Shown here: piece after piece, positions 5,947 through 14,166 of the stretch
Position numbering within the stretch: position 1 is the first letter of the stretch
How the letters are laid out: every line of letters begins with the position of its first letter
Origin: CAZFDT01 sp964518335
GTDB lineage: Bacteria; Planctomycetota; Phycisphaerae; Phycisphaerales; Phycisphaeraceae
Direction of reading: 5' to 3'
Assembly: GCA_964518335.1 (NCBI GenBank)
Contig: CAZFDT010000099.1
Location: 1 to 18,667 of the forward strand
Length of the DNA: 18,667 bases
Program-made: the position numbers and the translations under genes
The notes under the pieces: generated by a model
What the model was told of the DNA's origin: nothing
Seen by the model: only the letters and a program-made list of their open reading frames with translations
Databases searched by the model: none

Positions 5947-8916
5947 TCAGGAGCCTTTCGGAAGGATCTTGACCGCCAGGTGTCCGTTCACGGCGGGAAT
6001 AGTCAACTGCAGCGATCCGTCGGATACTGTGGCGTTGTGCTCGCTCACGGCGCCGCCCTGCTCGATGTCGAAGATGACAACGCCGTATTCGCCCGCCTCG
6101 AGTCCGCGGACCGCGATCGTCGCATCCTTCACCGGCACCAGTGCCTGTTCGAGCACGGTCTGGGTCATTTCGCCGCCGGTGGCGTTGCGGATGTAAAGCA
6201 TCGCCCGTTTGCCGTCGCTCAGGCCGCTCGCGTCGAGTATGCGTTGGGGCTGAGTCTCGTGGTAGGCCAGCATCATGCGACGGATACCCAGCCAGTCGCT
6301 CTCCGGACCCTCAAGGGAGAAGGTGAGTTCATGCGATCCGGCTTCGAGCGGGAATCGCAGGAAGTGCTGCTCGCGGGTCGGCGGTCGGCGGCCGGTGCCC
6401 TCGAGCGGAACGTTCTTGAACTGCTTGCCGTTGTCACTGACGACCAGATGCAGGCCGTCTCCGGACATGTCGCTGATTTCGAGGATCATGCTGCCGGCCG
6501 CGGGCAGGTCGAAGACGAAGGTGGGCGTGGTCCGCCACTGCAGGCGATCGGGTCTTTGGCCGTAGAGCTTGCTCGCCATGCCTTCGAGGAACTGGCTGCC
6601 GCCCTTGGGGTCGATGTCGAAGCGGTCACGGGTGGCCTTCTCGCCCCAGCGATCGACATCGCCGTAGGCCGCCAGGCCGATGGCCCGTAGCGGCGCCGTG
6701 CCATCGATCGACGCGGAAACGACCTGGACATCCACGGGCGAAAACTCACGCTGGTGCAGGGGCAGACCCTCCACGAAGCTGACAATCGCGCGGAACTCGC
6801 CCCACGAGTCTGTGCCATCCACAAGCGGGTGCGGCCACACCATCACGCCGCCCACCCCGCGGGCCAGGTTCGACCACAGCACGAATCGCAGCGTGTCCAC
6901 GAACCACGCCGGATCGTGACTGAAGTAGCCTTCCTGGATGACATTGGGTTTGCCGGGCACGAGCGTGGCCACCTCGGCCTGGGCGTAGTCGCTGACGAAC
7001 TGGGCCTCGTCGCGGTAGTTCGTGCCGTAGATCACCGGTCGCCAGTCGCCCACCAAGTCGTGTACGTAGCCGTGCATCTCGACGAACCACGGCAGCACGC
7101 CCGGCGACAGGCCGCGGCAGTCGTTCCAGCTGTTGAGCGACCAGAGCGCGGGGCTGTAGCCCCAGCGGGCCATCACGTAGCGCAAACGATTGCGATAGGC
7201 CCTGCGTGCCTCGGCGTCGGTGAAGATGTCGCTGGGCTTCTCGCACGGCCCGCCGTTGATCCGGTTGTACGGGTTCTTGTCCCACGAGTGGGGGGTCACG
7301 TCGGCATGATGCTCGTTGTTGTCGTCGAGCACGAGCATGACGCGGATGTTGGATTCCTCGGCCATTTCAAACACGCGGTCGAACGCCGAAGCCACCATCT
7401 GGTTGTAGTAATTGAGCCCTGCGTAGCCCGACCATGAGTTGGTGGCGGGCTCGCCGGGCCGGGGCGTCCACTCGATCCACCCATAGTGGCACTGCCACAC
7501 CCGCGTCGCGCTCATCTGGCCCGACGCCTTGGCGAAATAGTGCTCGTAGTGCATCTCGGGCTTGCCGGTGTACGGCGCCATCTTGCGTGTGCGCGTCCAC
7601 GGCAGGTTCACCCCCGAGGCGTAGAACAACGTGCCATCGCCTCCGTTCTCGAAGAACAGCGGGTTGGCCTTGCTCACCTGCACGTACCCTGGATGGGCGG
7701 CGGCACGTGCGTTGAACTCAATGGGCTCGGACTGCACCTGCTGCTTGCGACCGGGCATGCTCGCCGCGAGTACCACCTTGTGTCGACCGGCCTGCGTCGG
7801 GGCGTAACGCAGACGCCAGCCACCGTTGCCCGTCGATCGATAGTCCACCTTCGCCTCAAGCCGCGTACGGCCGTCGGCCGCCTCAAAAGGCATCATGTAG
7901 AACGCGGGCACCGTGATCAGGCTGCCATCCGGCCGCGTGATCTGTGCGTCAACCCGCACCTGGTCGGGGTCGAACGGGTTGGCGTAGTCGCCCTGCACGT
8001 CAAACCGCAGCTCGTAACGCTCATACTGCGCCGGTTGCTCCGACGGCGGCGTAACGTGGTCGATGCGCAACGTCGTGCCATGCCCGGCGAACTGCTTGCG
8101 GACCTGATCCGCCATCGCCCGCCGCGCTTCGGCCGATTCGGGATCGGGTGCAATCGCCGTCGTGATCACCTCGACCTTGGCCGCGGGCGCCGCTGCATGA
8201 GCCCGGGCCGTCTCCATCGCCGCCGCCGCAACAGGCGCGGCTGGAACCGCCACCGCCACCGTGCCGAACGCCACGTCGTTACGGTTGTAGGAGAACAACA
8301 GCAACTCCACCGACACGAAGCGCGCCGGCGGCTGCGGATCGCTATGCGCCAACAGTTGCTTGCCGTTGATCGACAGGATTAAGGCCACATGATCGTCTGC
8401 GAAAGTGACATCGAACTGGCAGGCGTGCGACTGGCCGGGAGTCCAGTGCGGATCGTCCAGCTTGGTGCGGATGTCCGCCAACGCGATGCTCGCCAATGCT
8501 GCGCTGCCGCGCTTGATGAGCAGGGCCTTCTGGCCGGGATCGTAGAGGAACCAGTAAGTGTCGATGGGCTTGTCCTGGGCGGTGTAGCCGCGCAGAGTCA
8601 CGCCTGCCGGCCCCGCGACCTCGGGCAGGTCGCGCATCACCGCCGACACGCCAATCGATGCGTCACGACCCAGGTGGAAGCGCTTGGTCGCCGCGATCGC
8701 CGTGTTCGTCGAGTTGGCGGCGAAGGCGAGCATGGGCTGTCCTTCGACATCGACGACGGCGACTTTGCCCTCGCCGTGAGCGACCTTCCAGCCGGGCATG
8801 TCCGACACGGACGTGCCCACCGCATGGCCCGACCACTTCTCCTGGAACACGATCTCCGACCTGGCTGCGTTCGACACGGCCAGCAGCAGCACGGCGCACC
8901 AGAAAGTGCGAGTCAT
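5947..8916 (-). CDS. Large secreted DUF5060 / TIM-barrel glycosidase-like protein
   Basis: A 989-residue protein with a signal peptide (about residues 1-20) and GAGGAG just upstream of the ATG. Residues 21-225 look like a concanavalin/LamG-type beta-sandwich. An Ala-rich linker (about 222-260) follows. Residues 298-405 fit a DUF5060 immunoglobulin-like domain (YERYELRFDVQGDYANPFDP, PAFYMMPFE). Residues 410-720 fit a (beta/alpha)8 glycosidase barrel: FFENGGDGTLFYASGVNLPW, RVMLVLDDNNEHH, RLRYVMARWGYSPALWSLNSWND, and GKPNVIQEGYFS, where Glu662 is a nucleophile candidate. The usual acid/base 'NE' after strand 4 is not visible; the stretch reads SLNSWND (593-599). Residues 780-885 look like another beta-sandwich, and the C-terminus is beta-rich. 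It lies between the PEP-CTERM and MBL genes in the LacI operon. The substrate is unknown. Confidence 0.85.
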   Translation of the reverse strand: MTRTFWCAVLLLAVSNAARSEIVFQEKWSGHAVGTSVSDMPGWKVAHGEGKVAVVDVEGQPMLAFAANSTNTAIAATKRFHLGRDASIGVSAVMRDLPEVAGPAGVTLRGYTAQDKPIDTYWFLYDPGQKALLIKRGSAALASIALADIRTKLDDPHWTPGQSHACQFDVTFADDHVALILSINGKQLLAHSDPQPPARFVSVELLLFSYNRNDVAFGTVAVAVPAAPVAAAAMETARAHAAAPAAKVEVITTAIAPDPESAEARRAMADQVRKQFAGHGTTLRIDHVTPPSEQPAQYERYELRFDVQGDYANPFDPDQVRVDAQITRPDGSLITVPAFYMMPFEAADGRTRLEAKVDYRSTGNGGWRLRYAPTQAGRHKVVLAASMPGRKQQVQSEPIEFNARAAAHPGYVQVSKANPLFFENGGDGTLFYASGVNLPWTRTRKMAPYTGKPEMHYEHYFAKASGQMSATRVWQCHYGWIEWTPRPGEPATNSWSGYAGLNYYNQMVASAFDRVFEMAEESNIRVMLVLDDNNEHHADVTPHSWDKNPYNRINGGPCEKPSDIFTDAEARRAYRNRLRYVMARWGYSPALWSLNSWNDCRGLSPGVLPWFVEMHGYVHDLVGDWRPVIYGTNYRDEAQFVSDYAQAEVATLVPGKPNVIQEGYFSHDPAWFVDTLRFVLWSNLARGVGGVMVWPHPLVDGTDSWGEFRAIVSFVEGLPLHQREFSPVDVQVVSASIDGTAPLRAIGLAAYGDVDRWGEKATRDRFDIDPKGGSQFLEGMASKLYGQRPDRLQWRTTPTFVFDLPAAGSMILEISDMSGDGLHLVVSDNGKQFKNVPLEGTGRRPPTREQHFLRFPLEAGSHELTFSLEGPESDWLGIRRMMLAYHETQPQRILDASGLSDGKRAMLYIRNATGGEMTQTVLEQALVPVKDATIAVRGLEAGEYGVVIFDIEQGGAVSEHNATVSDGSLQLTIPAVNGHLAVKILPKGS

Positions 8917-8946
8917 GACAGCGTCTCCTCAAGTTGAAACCGCAAG

Positions 8947-8965
8947 GCAGCGCATCGTCCGCTGC
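8947..8965 (-). other. Intercistronic hairpin between PEP-CTERM and glycosidase genes
   Basis: GCAGCG (8947-8952) and CGCTGC (8960-8965) form a 6-bp stem with a 7-nt loop in the 57-bp gap between the two minus-strand genes. There is no T-run after it on the minus strand, so it is more likely an mRNA-processing or partial attenuation structure than a full terminator. The effect is inferred. Confidence 0.35.
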
Positions 8966-8973
8966 AGTGATCT

Positions 8974-9792
8974 TCAGGCGCGCCGCCGCCGGGGCAGGAT
9001 CAGCCCGAGGCCAAGCACCGCCAAGGCCGCTGACGCAGGCTCGGGGATCGAGGCCGTGGCGAGCTTGACGTTGTCGATGCGCACGTCGTTCTTGTTATCT
9101 GCGTGAAACGCGATGCCGACGTAGTTGATCGCGCTCGGGGTCACATCGATGGCGGACGACACGAGTTGGGAGCTTACGAACAGTTCAAGGAGGTTGGACG
9201 TGTCGCCAATCGTGAGACGGAGTTCGAAGTTGAGCAGATTGCCGTTGAGCGTCGCGTCGCTGACATTGACGCCGTTGGCCGTGATGAGAGTCTGTGTCGT
9301 GGTGCTGAGGGCCGTCGGCGATCCGCCGGTGGCCTTGCGGATCGGCACGTTGTCGTTGCTGCCGGTGTCGAAGAAGAAGTCGTAGCGGTTGGGTGCGGGG
9401 GTGGTGGCGGTAGCGGAAAATGTGAGGTAGAGCCCCATTTTGCCCGAGGTGTGAGTTGCCGAGCTGTTGTTGCCCTGCAAGTCGGCACTGACGGAAATGA
9501 TCGTCGCGCCGCCTGTTGCGAAGGTCACTTCGGTTGTGCTGGTCCCGGGCCGCATGAGATAGAAGCTGTTGTTGGCATTGGTGCTCGTCTCGACCACGCC
9601 GCCACTGACGGTGACGGTGGGATTGTTGGAGACGTACCAGCCATCGATGTTGCCATCGTCGAAGTTGTCCTCAAAGAGGATGCCGCCGTGCGCCGCCCCG
9701 GACGCCGCCGCCAGGCCAAGGACAGCCACTGCAGCCAGCACATTTCGTTGCCCATCGCGAGATGCGATCGATGTCACATGCAAGCCAGTCAT
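8974..9792 (-). CDS. PEP-CTERM sorting-signal protein
   Basis: A 272-residue protein. The start at 9792 is chosen because GGAGG lies 7 nt upstream and a signal peptide follows (hydrophobic stretch about residues 17-33); the open frame extends further upstream but overlaps the LacI gene. The body is a beta-sandwich-like region rich in Thr, Ser and Asn, opening ILFEDNFDDGNIDGWYVS, a pattern common in LamG-like planctomycete surface proteins. The C-terminus is a textbook PEP-CTERM: PEP at 250-252, a hydrophobic helix, and a terminal Arg cluster (PRRRRA). Such proteins are handled by exosortase and anchored or released at the cell surface. No exosortase is in the window. Second gene of the LacI operon, 26 bp after the regulator; possibly a surface carbohydrate-binding protein. 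Confidence 0.93.
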   Translation of the reverse strand: MTGLHVTSIASRDGQRNVLAAVAVLGLAAASGAAHGGILFEDNFDDGNIDGWYVSNNPTVTVSGGVVETSTNANNSFYLMRPGTSTTEVTFATGGATIISVSADLQGNNSSATHTSGKMGLYLTFSATATTPAPNRYDFFFDTGSNDNVPIRKATGGSPTALSTTTQTLITANGVNVSDATLNGNLLNFELRLTIGDTSNLLELFVSSQLVSSAIDVTPSAINYVGIAFHADNKNDVRIDNVKLATASIPEPASAALAVLGLGLILPRRRRA

Positions 9793-9818
9793 GACAAACC
9801 TCCACGTCGATAGAGAAG

Positions 9819-10871
9819 TCAGGCGGTTCGTGCCGGCCCAGACGGGGGCGCGGTCGATTCCCGCACGATCAGTTGCTCGTTGAACCACAGCCGCTGCTCC
9901 GCCGGCGGCCGGCCACTCTGCATCCACTGCACCAGCATGTCCGCCGCGGCGTGACCCATGGCCTCGGCAGGCACGGCCATCACCGTCAGCGGCGGCTGCA
10001 TCCGCGCCACCGGAAATACGTCGTTGAACGAAGCCACACTCATCTGATCCGGGATGCGGATCCCCGATCGCCACAGTGCATGCATCACGTCAATCGCCAC
10101 CGCGTGATCCATGGCGATGATCGCCGTGGGACGTGGCGTGAGGCCCAGCAGCATGGCGACCGCCTGGCCCGGCGCCTGGCCGGTCACCGTGCGGATGTGG
10201 GCGCCAAGGCCGGCCTCGACCATCGTGGTTTCGTAACCCTCGCGGCGGCTCTGGGCGCTGTAGTGGCTGGTGTGCTGGCGACTGATAAACGCGATGTCAC
10301 GGTGCCCCAGGCCCAGCAGGTGTCGCGTGAGCATGGCGGCCCCGGCCCGATCGTCGGCGACAACCGCCGGAAGATGCGGCACAGTCAAGTCATTGACTTG
10401 GATCGTGGGCAGGTCGCGCAACTGCGGCATCTGCTGCAGGGCCGCAGCGCCGGGGAACAGCGCGACCACCCCGTCCATGTGGTCGCGCCCGATCAGCCGC
10501 TGTGCTGCACTTGTCTCATCTTTGAGCGAGATGAGCATCTGTGTGTAGCCGTGCGACGACAGGCCGTCGATGAGGCTCTCGACGAGGATCTCGTTCATGC
10601 CTGTGAGCATGGGGGCGGATCGCGCATAGACGAAACCGACCATGCTGGTACGGCCGGACGCCAGGGCGCGCCCGCGGAAGCTGGGCTGATAGCCCAAGCG
10701 CTGCGCTGCGTCCACGGCTCGGCGACGCGTGGACGGCTTGAGCGGGCAAGTTTCGGGGCTTCGATTGATGGCGAGACTGACCGTGGCCTCGGAAAGCCCG
10801 GCCACGCGAGCGACATCCTTGAGGGTGGGCCTGCCAAGCACATCGCGTCGACTGATCACCTGACTGTCCAT
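9819..10871 (-). CDS. LacI-family transcriptional regulator
   Basis: A 350-residue protein with typical LacI architecture. The N-terminal helix-turn-helix is PTLKDVARVAGLSEATVSLAINRS (15-38), then AVDAAQRLGYQPSFRGRALASGRTS containing the hinge helix. From about residue 76 (MVGFVYARS) a periplasmic-binding-protein-like effector domain continues to the end, with DGVVALFPG, GLGHRDIAFISRQ, AIIAMDHAVAIDVMHALWRSGIRIPDQMSVASFNDV and QPPLTVMAVPAEAMGHAAADML. Effectors of this family are usually sugars. It is first in the minus-strand operon and divergent from the pseudopilin gene. An imperfect palindrome around TTAATGCGCTTAA (10881-10893), just upstream of its ATG, could mediate autoregulation. There is no strong ribosome-binding site; the nearest candidate is TTGGGG. 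Confidence 0.95.
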   Translation of the reverse strand: MDSQVISRRDVLGRPTLKDVARVAGLSEATVSLAINRSPETCPLKPSTRRRAVDAAQRLGYQPSFRGRALASGRTSMVGFVYARSAPMLTGMNEILVESLIDGLSSHGYTQMLISLKDETSAAQRLIGRDHMDGVVALFPGAAALQQMPQLRDLPTIQVNDLTVPHLPAVVADDRAGAAMLTRHLLGLGHRDIAFISRQHTSHYSAQSRREGYETTMVEAGLGAHIRTVTGQAPGQAVAMLLGLTPRPTAIIAMDHAVAIDVMHALWRSGIRIPDQMSVASFNDVFPVARMQPPLTVMAVPAEAMGHAAADMLVQWMQSGRPPAEQRLWFNEQLIVRESTAPPSGPARTA

Positions 10872-10876
10872 GCCCC

Positions 10877-10896
10877 AATTTTAATGCGCTTAAATT
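10877..10896. promoter_or_regulatory. Candidate LacI-type operator upstream of regulator
   Basis: An imperfect palindrome centred on GCGC (10886-10889) with AT-rich arms (TTTTAATGC / GCTTAAATT). The central CpG and A/T flanks resemble LacI-family operators. Placement in the leader of the LacI gene suggests autoregulation. Arm symmetry is only about 5 of 9 positions, so confidence is low. Confidence 0.35.
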
Positions 10897-10923
10897 TATT
10901 GTCAATACCCACAATATATGTAC

Positions 10924-11021
10924 GTAAATCACTGTTATAAATAGTTTTGTATATAAATCATCCGATTAGGTACTTTTATCTAATGTAAATCGCTTGAAAT
11001 CCTGCTTGGGGTTGGTAAGAT
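10924..11021 (+). promoter_or_regulatory. AT-rich divergent promoter region with TAAATC repeats
   Basis: The divergent region between the LacI and pseudopilin genes is strikingly AT-rich. TAAATC occurs at 10925-10930, 10954-10959 and 10986-10991, spaced 29 and 32 bp (about three helical turns). A plus-strand promoter candidate follows: -35 TTGAAA (10994-10999), 16-bp spacer, -10 TAAGAT (11016-11021). CAGGAG precedes the ATG at 11053. The last repeat abuts the -35 box, compatible with an activator site. Confidence 0.45.
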
Positions 11022-11052
11022 AGCGGCAGCTTTAAGGATCAGGAGCACACCC

Positions 11053-11835
11053 ATGACTGCCTCCCTGGCCACGTTGAGTTCGCAACCCTCTCCCGCTGGG
11101 TTTGTCAGCCGCAACCGCGATCGCCTGCGACACGGCTTTACCCTCATCGAACTGCTGGTCGTGATCTCGATCATCGCCCTGTTGATCGCGATCCTTCTTC
11201 CCGCCCTGGGCACCGCCCGGGCCACGGCTGTGTCGATGAAGTGTGGCGGCAATCTGAAAAACATCTGCACCAGCTTGTATGTGTATTCCCATGAGTCACG
11301 CGACTACCTGATGCCCTTCCTGTCTCATGTCGCGCCCGGGTCGCCCCCGGCGCCGGCGACCATCTGGAGCGACAACAACAACTGGTGGATCCGCCGGATC
11401 ACACGCTACATGAACACGCCCGGCGTCGGCAGCCAGCAGGGCACCATGAACAATGTGCTGCGTTGCCCGCTCAAGATCGGCAACGTGACGATCACCTATG
11501 GGTTGAGCGTCGAAACCGGTTGGCAGGAGGGCTACGACGCCAACTATCAAAACTACAAAAAGCCCCTGCGGATGACCGACGTCACTAACGCCACCCGCAA
11601 GATCGTCGTGGGTGACACCAACCTCAACGACGCCACGAGCTACGACGCTCAGCTCTTACGACCCTTCGCCATCTGGATCCTCACTCAGGGCAAGGATCGG
11701 TATTTCCCCGCCGAGCGACACCCCAACCAAACCGCCAACTTCGGCTTTGTGGACGGCCACGTCGAGAACAGCGGCAAGTACTTCGATCCGCCTGATATGT
11801 CCCTCGAGGCGCAACACTGGCTGCTCAAGAACTAG
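11053..11835 (+). CDS. Type II secretion pseudopilin-like protein (prepilin N-terminus, H-Xn-DG C-terminus)
   Basis: A 260-residue protein. After a 28-residue basic leader comes the prepilin motif RHGFTLIELLVVISIIALLI: the peptidase would cut between Gly28 and Phe29, and Glu33 is the conserved fifth mature residue. The hydrophobic helix ends near residue 50 (LLPALGTARATA). The globular part contains CGGNLKNICTSLYVYSHESRDYLMP, typical of planctomycete pseudopilins, and ends with RHPNQTANFGFVDGHVEN, close to the 'H-X9-DG' processing-associated signature; by my count ten residues separate His223 and Asp234. These proteins are very abundant in planctomycetes and are thought to belong to type II secretion or pseudopilus-like systems. 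CAGGAG lies about 9 nt before the ATG. It is divergent from LacI and followed after 9 bp by the epimerase gene. Confidence 0.92.
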   Translation: MTASLATLSSQPSPAGFVSRNRDRLRHGFTLIELLVVISIIALLIAILLPALGTARATAVSMKCGGNLKNICTSLYVYSHESRDYLMPFLSHVAPGSPPAPATIWSDNNNWWIRRITRYMNTPGVGSQQGTMNNVLRCPLKIGNVTITYGLSVETGWQEGYDANYQNYKKPLRMTDVTNATRKIVVGDTNLNDATSYDAQLLRPFAIWILTQGKDRYFPAERHPNQTANFGFVDGHVENSGKYFDPPDMSLEAQHWLLKN

Positions 11836-11844
11836 CGCCCTTCC

Positions 11845-13176
11845 ATGAACACCGCCCGCACCGCGCCACGCTGGGTCTTGGCCGCCCTCATCACGACGGC
11901 GCTATGCAGCGTCAACTGGGCACAGGCCCCGACGACTGCTCAACTCCGCCTCGCCATCGAGCGACAGGCCGACTGGTGGTTCCCCCGCTCGATCGACTCG
12001 CTGCAAGGCGGATTCATTGAAACCTACGACCTCGATGGTCAACCGCAGCGCGACGAGGTGCGCACGCTCGTCTTCCAATGCCGCCAGGTCTGGCTCGCCT
12101 CCACGCTCGCCCAGGCTCTACCGAATCGCGCCCCGGCCATGCGCCAGCACGTCGAGCATGGCCTGCGGTACATCCGCGATCGCTTTGGCGATGCCCAGCA
12201 CGGCGGACTGTTCTGGGCACGCACCCTCGACGGCGGTCCGACGCCTCGTTTCGGCGATCAGAAGCACGCTTACAGCCTGTCCTTTGTCATCTATGCCGGC
12301 GCCACTGCGCATCGCGCGGCACCCGACGCGGGCGGGCTGGCACTGGCCCAGCAGACCTTCGCCTGGCTCGACGCTCACGCGCACGATGGTCGCCATGGCG
12401 GTTATCACGAGGCCTACGATCGCGACGGCCGACCTTGCCTCCAGCCAAAGGGGCCCGGTCCTCAACGCTTCGACGCCCTGGGCACGCTCTACGGCTTCAA
12501 GTCGATGAACACGCACATCCACTTGCTCGAGGCGTTCACCGCACTCTATCGCGCCTGGCCCGACCCGCACCTTCGCCAGCGCCTGGCCGAACTCGACGAC
12601 ATCGTGCGGCATCGCATCTATGTCGAGCCCGGTTGCCTCAATCTTTACTTCACCCGTGACTGGCGCGCGATGCCCGACCACGCCTCCTTCGGGCACGATG
12701 TCGAGACCGCGTTCCTTCTCACCGAGTCCGCCCATGCCCTGGGACTCGACGACGCGACGTCGAGCGTCCAGCCCAAGCGCCTCGTGGATCACGCTCTCGA
12801 GTTCGGCTGGGATACGACCCATGGCGGGTTCTTTGACGTGGGGGCGGCATTTCGCAAGCCCAAGGTCGAACCCAAGACGTGGTGGGTGCAGGCAGAGGGG
12901 CTGCACGTCCTGGCTCTCATGCATCGACGCTATCCAGATCAGCCGCTGTATGCCCAGCGACTCGCCGAGCAATGGCGGTTCATCGCCGATCACCAGATTG
13001 ATCCCGCCGACGGCGCCTGGTTCGCATCGGTGAACGCCGATGGCAGCCGCATACCCGATGCGCCAAAGGCCCACCGCTGGAAAGCCGGCTACCACACCGT
13101 GCGGGCCCTGGTGGAATCCTTGCGATTGCTCGAGTCCCCGCTCGATCTCGGCGACGCGGCCGCCTCCACCCCATGA
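11845..13176 (+). CDS. Secreted AGE-family epimerase, cellobiose/mannobiose 2-epimerase-like
   Basis: A 443-residue protein with a signal peptide (residues 1-27, ending WAQA), then an (alpha/alpha)6-barrel of N-acylglucosamine/cellobiose 2-epimerase type. Blocks in order: VFQCRQVW (Arg80), GGLFWARTLDGG, QKHAYSLSFVIYAG, KSMNTHIHLLEAFTALY (219-235), SFGHDVETAFLL (His284 and Glu287, matching the catalytic His/Glu pair of cellobiose 2-epimerase), PKTWWVQAEGL (Trp347, Glu351) and HRWKAGYHTVRA (His417, matching the second catalytic His). Such enzymes interconvert the reducing-end glucose and mannose of beta-1,4 disaccharides. Known cellobiose epimerases are usually cytosolic; this one appears exported. 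It is 9 bp downstream of the pseudopilin gene without an evident ribosome-binding site, so probably coupled to it, and convergent with a GH130 gene. Confidence 0.92.
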   Translation: MNTARTAPRWVLAALITTALCSVNWAQAPTTAQLRLAIERQADWWFPRSIDSLQGGFIETYDLDGQPQRDEVRTLVFQCRQVWLASTLAQALPNRAPAMRQHVEHGLRYIRDRFGDAQHGGLFWARTLDGGPTPRFGDQKHAYSLSFVIYAGATAHRAAPDAGGLALAQQTFAWLDAHAHDGRHGGYHEAYDRDGRPCLQPKGPGPQRFDALGTLYGFKSMNTHIHLLEAFTALYRAWPDPHLRQRLAELDDIVRHRIYVEPGCLNLYFTRDWRAMPDHASFGHDVETAFLLTESAHALGLDDATSSVQPKRLVDHALEFGWDTTHGGFFDVGAAFRKPKVEPKTWWVQAEGLHVLALMHRRYPDQPLYAQRLAEQWRFIADHQIDPADGAWFASVNADGSRIPDAPKAHRWKAGYHTVRALVESLRLLESPLDLGDAAASTP

Positions 13177-13201
13177 TCCCGCTGGATCACTGCAGCAGAT
13201 G

Positions 13202-14146
13202 TCACAGCCGCTTGAGACATGCCTCGATGACCGCGCTAAGCGAACCCGTCGCCAGCCCGATGAACTGGTCGCCCGCGCCATAGTACAGCCACAGCTCATC
13301 GCGGTCGGCGTCGGCGATCGCGCCGCAGGCGAACACCACGTTATTGACCTGCCCGTGTCGCTCGTATTCGGTCTCGGGCGCCAGCAACCAACTCTGCGTG
13401 AGGCCAAGCACCTGCGTTGGATCATCCAGATCCAGCAGCATGGCCCCGATGTAGTAATGGCCCCCGACCTCGCTCCACGCCATCACGCCATGCACGATCA
13501 CCAGCCAGCCCTGCGCAGTCCTGATCGGCGGCGTCGGACCGATCTTGATCCGGTTCCAGTACGAGTACCCAGCCTTGATCAGCGGGCGATGCCGGCCCCA
13601 GTGAATCATGTCGGGCGACTCGGCAAGCCAGATCGACCCGCCCACCCGCTGCGCGCCTGGACGATCCAGACGCATGTACTTGCCGTTGATCTTCGCCGGA
13701 AACATCGAGGCGCCCCGATTGGGCGGCAACGACACCAGCTCGATCGGCTCGTACGTCTCGAAATCATCGGTCCTTCCCAGGAGCACCAGCGGCCCTTCGC
13801 CGTTGATGAACGCCGGGGTCATCATGTAGTACGTGCCGTCGATCGGCGTCACCCGGTTGTCGATCATGGTGCACGATATCTGGCCAAACGGCGGCCCCGC
13901 GTGGGTCAGGTCGATCAACGGCTTAGGCGAGACCGAAAAGTGTACGCCGTCGTCACTGCGGGCGACCCACGTGCCGCGCGCACCCGCCGGCGGCGCGAAT
14001 TCGTATGCCGACACCAGCAGCACGGTCTGGCCGTTGTGTCGCACCGGGCTGGGGTTAAACGTCGCCATGGTGCCCGCAATATCCCGTGGCGTGATGATTG
14101 GATTGGCAGGATGGCGATTGAGGATCTGTGTGGCGTCGTGTGGCAT
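13202..14146 (-). CDS. GH130-family glycoside phosphorylase/hydrolase (copy A)
   Basis: A 314-residue cytoplasmic five-bladed beta-propeller protein. The ATG at 14146 is chosen because the family pattern begins at once (LNRHPANPIITP); a possible upstream start at 14206 would add 20 unusual residues over the promoter region. Family blocks: MIDNRVTPIDGTYYMM (94-109; Asp96 and Arg98 fit the catalytic-Asp 'EDPR' block), GASMFPAKINGKYMRLDRP (145-163), GPTPPIRTAQGWLVIVHG (203-220), GAMLLDLDDPTQVL (234-247), LLAPETEYERHGQVNNVVFACGA (254-276) and LWLYYGAGDQFIGLAT (285-300). GH130 enzymes phosphorolyse or hydrolyse beta-mannosides. LDRP replaces the LHRP seen in copy B, so the two copies may differ in phosphate handling. 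Divergent from copy B and convergent with the epimerase gene. Confidence 0.92.
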   Translation of the reverse strand: MPHDATQILNRHPANPIITPRDIAGTMATFNPSPVRHNGQTVLLVSAYEFAPPAGARGTWVARSDDGVHFSVSPKPLIDLTHAGPPFGQISCTMIDNRVTPIDGTYYMMTPAFINGEGPLVLLGRTDDFETYEPIELVSLPPNRGASMFPAKINGKYMRLDRPGAQRVGGSIWLAESPDMIHWGRHRPLIKAGYSYWNRIKIGPTPPIRTAQGWLVIVHGVMAWSEVGGHYYIGAMLLDLDDPTQVLGLTQSWLLAPETEYERHGQVNNVVFACGAIADADRDELWLYYGAGDQFIGLATGSLSAVIEACLKRL

Positions 14147-14166
14147 GAACCGATGATACCACGGTT

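Noticed and set aside
8960..13200. GATCACTGCAGC shared at 13189-13200 (plus) and 8971-8960 (minus)
   Set aside because: A single 12-bp match between two places in 18.7 kb is expected by chance, and neither copy has a consistent position relative to genes.
12118..13425. 435-residue minus-strand frame opposite the epimerase
   Set aside because: It crosses from the epimerase into the GH130 gene without motifs; both of those genes carry complete family signatures in their own frames.
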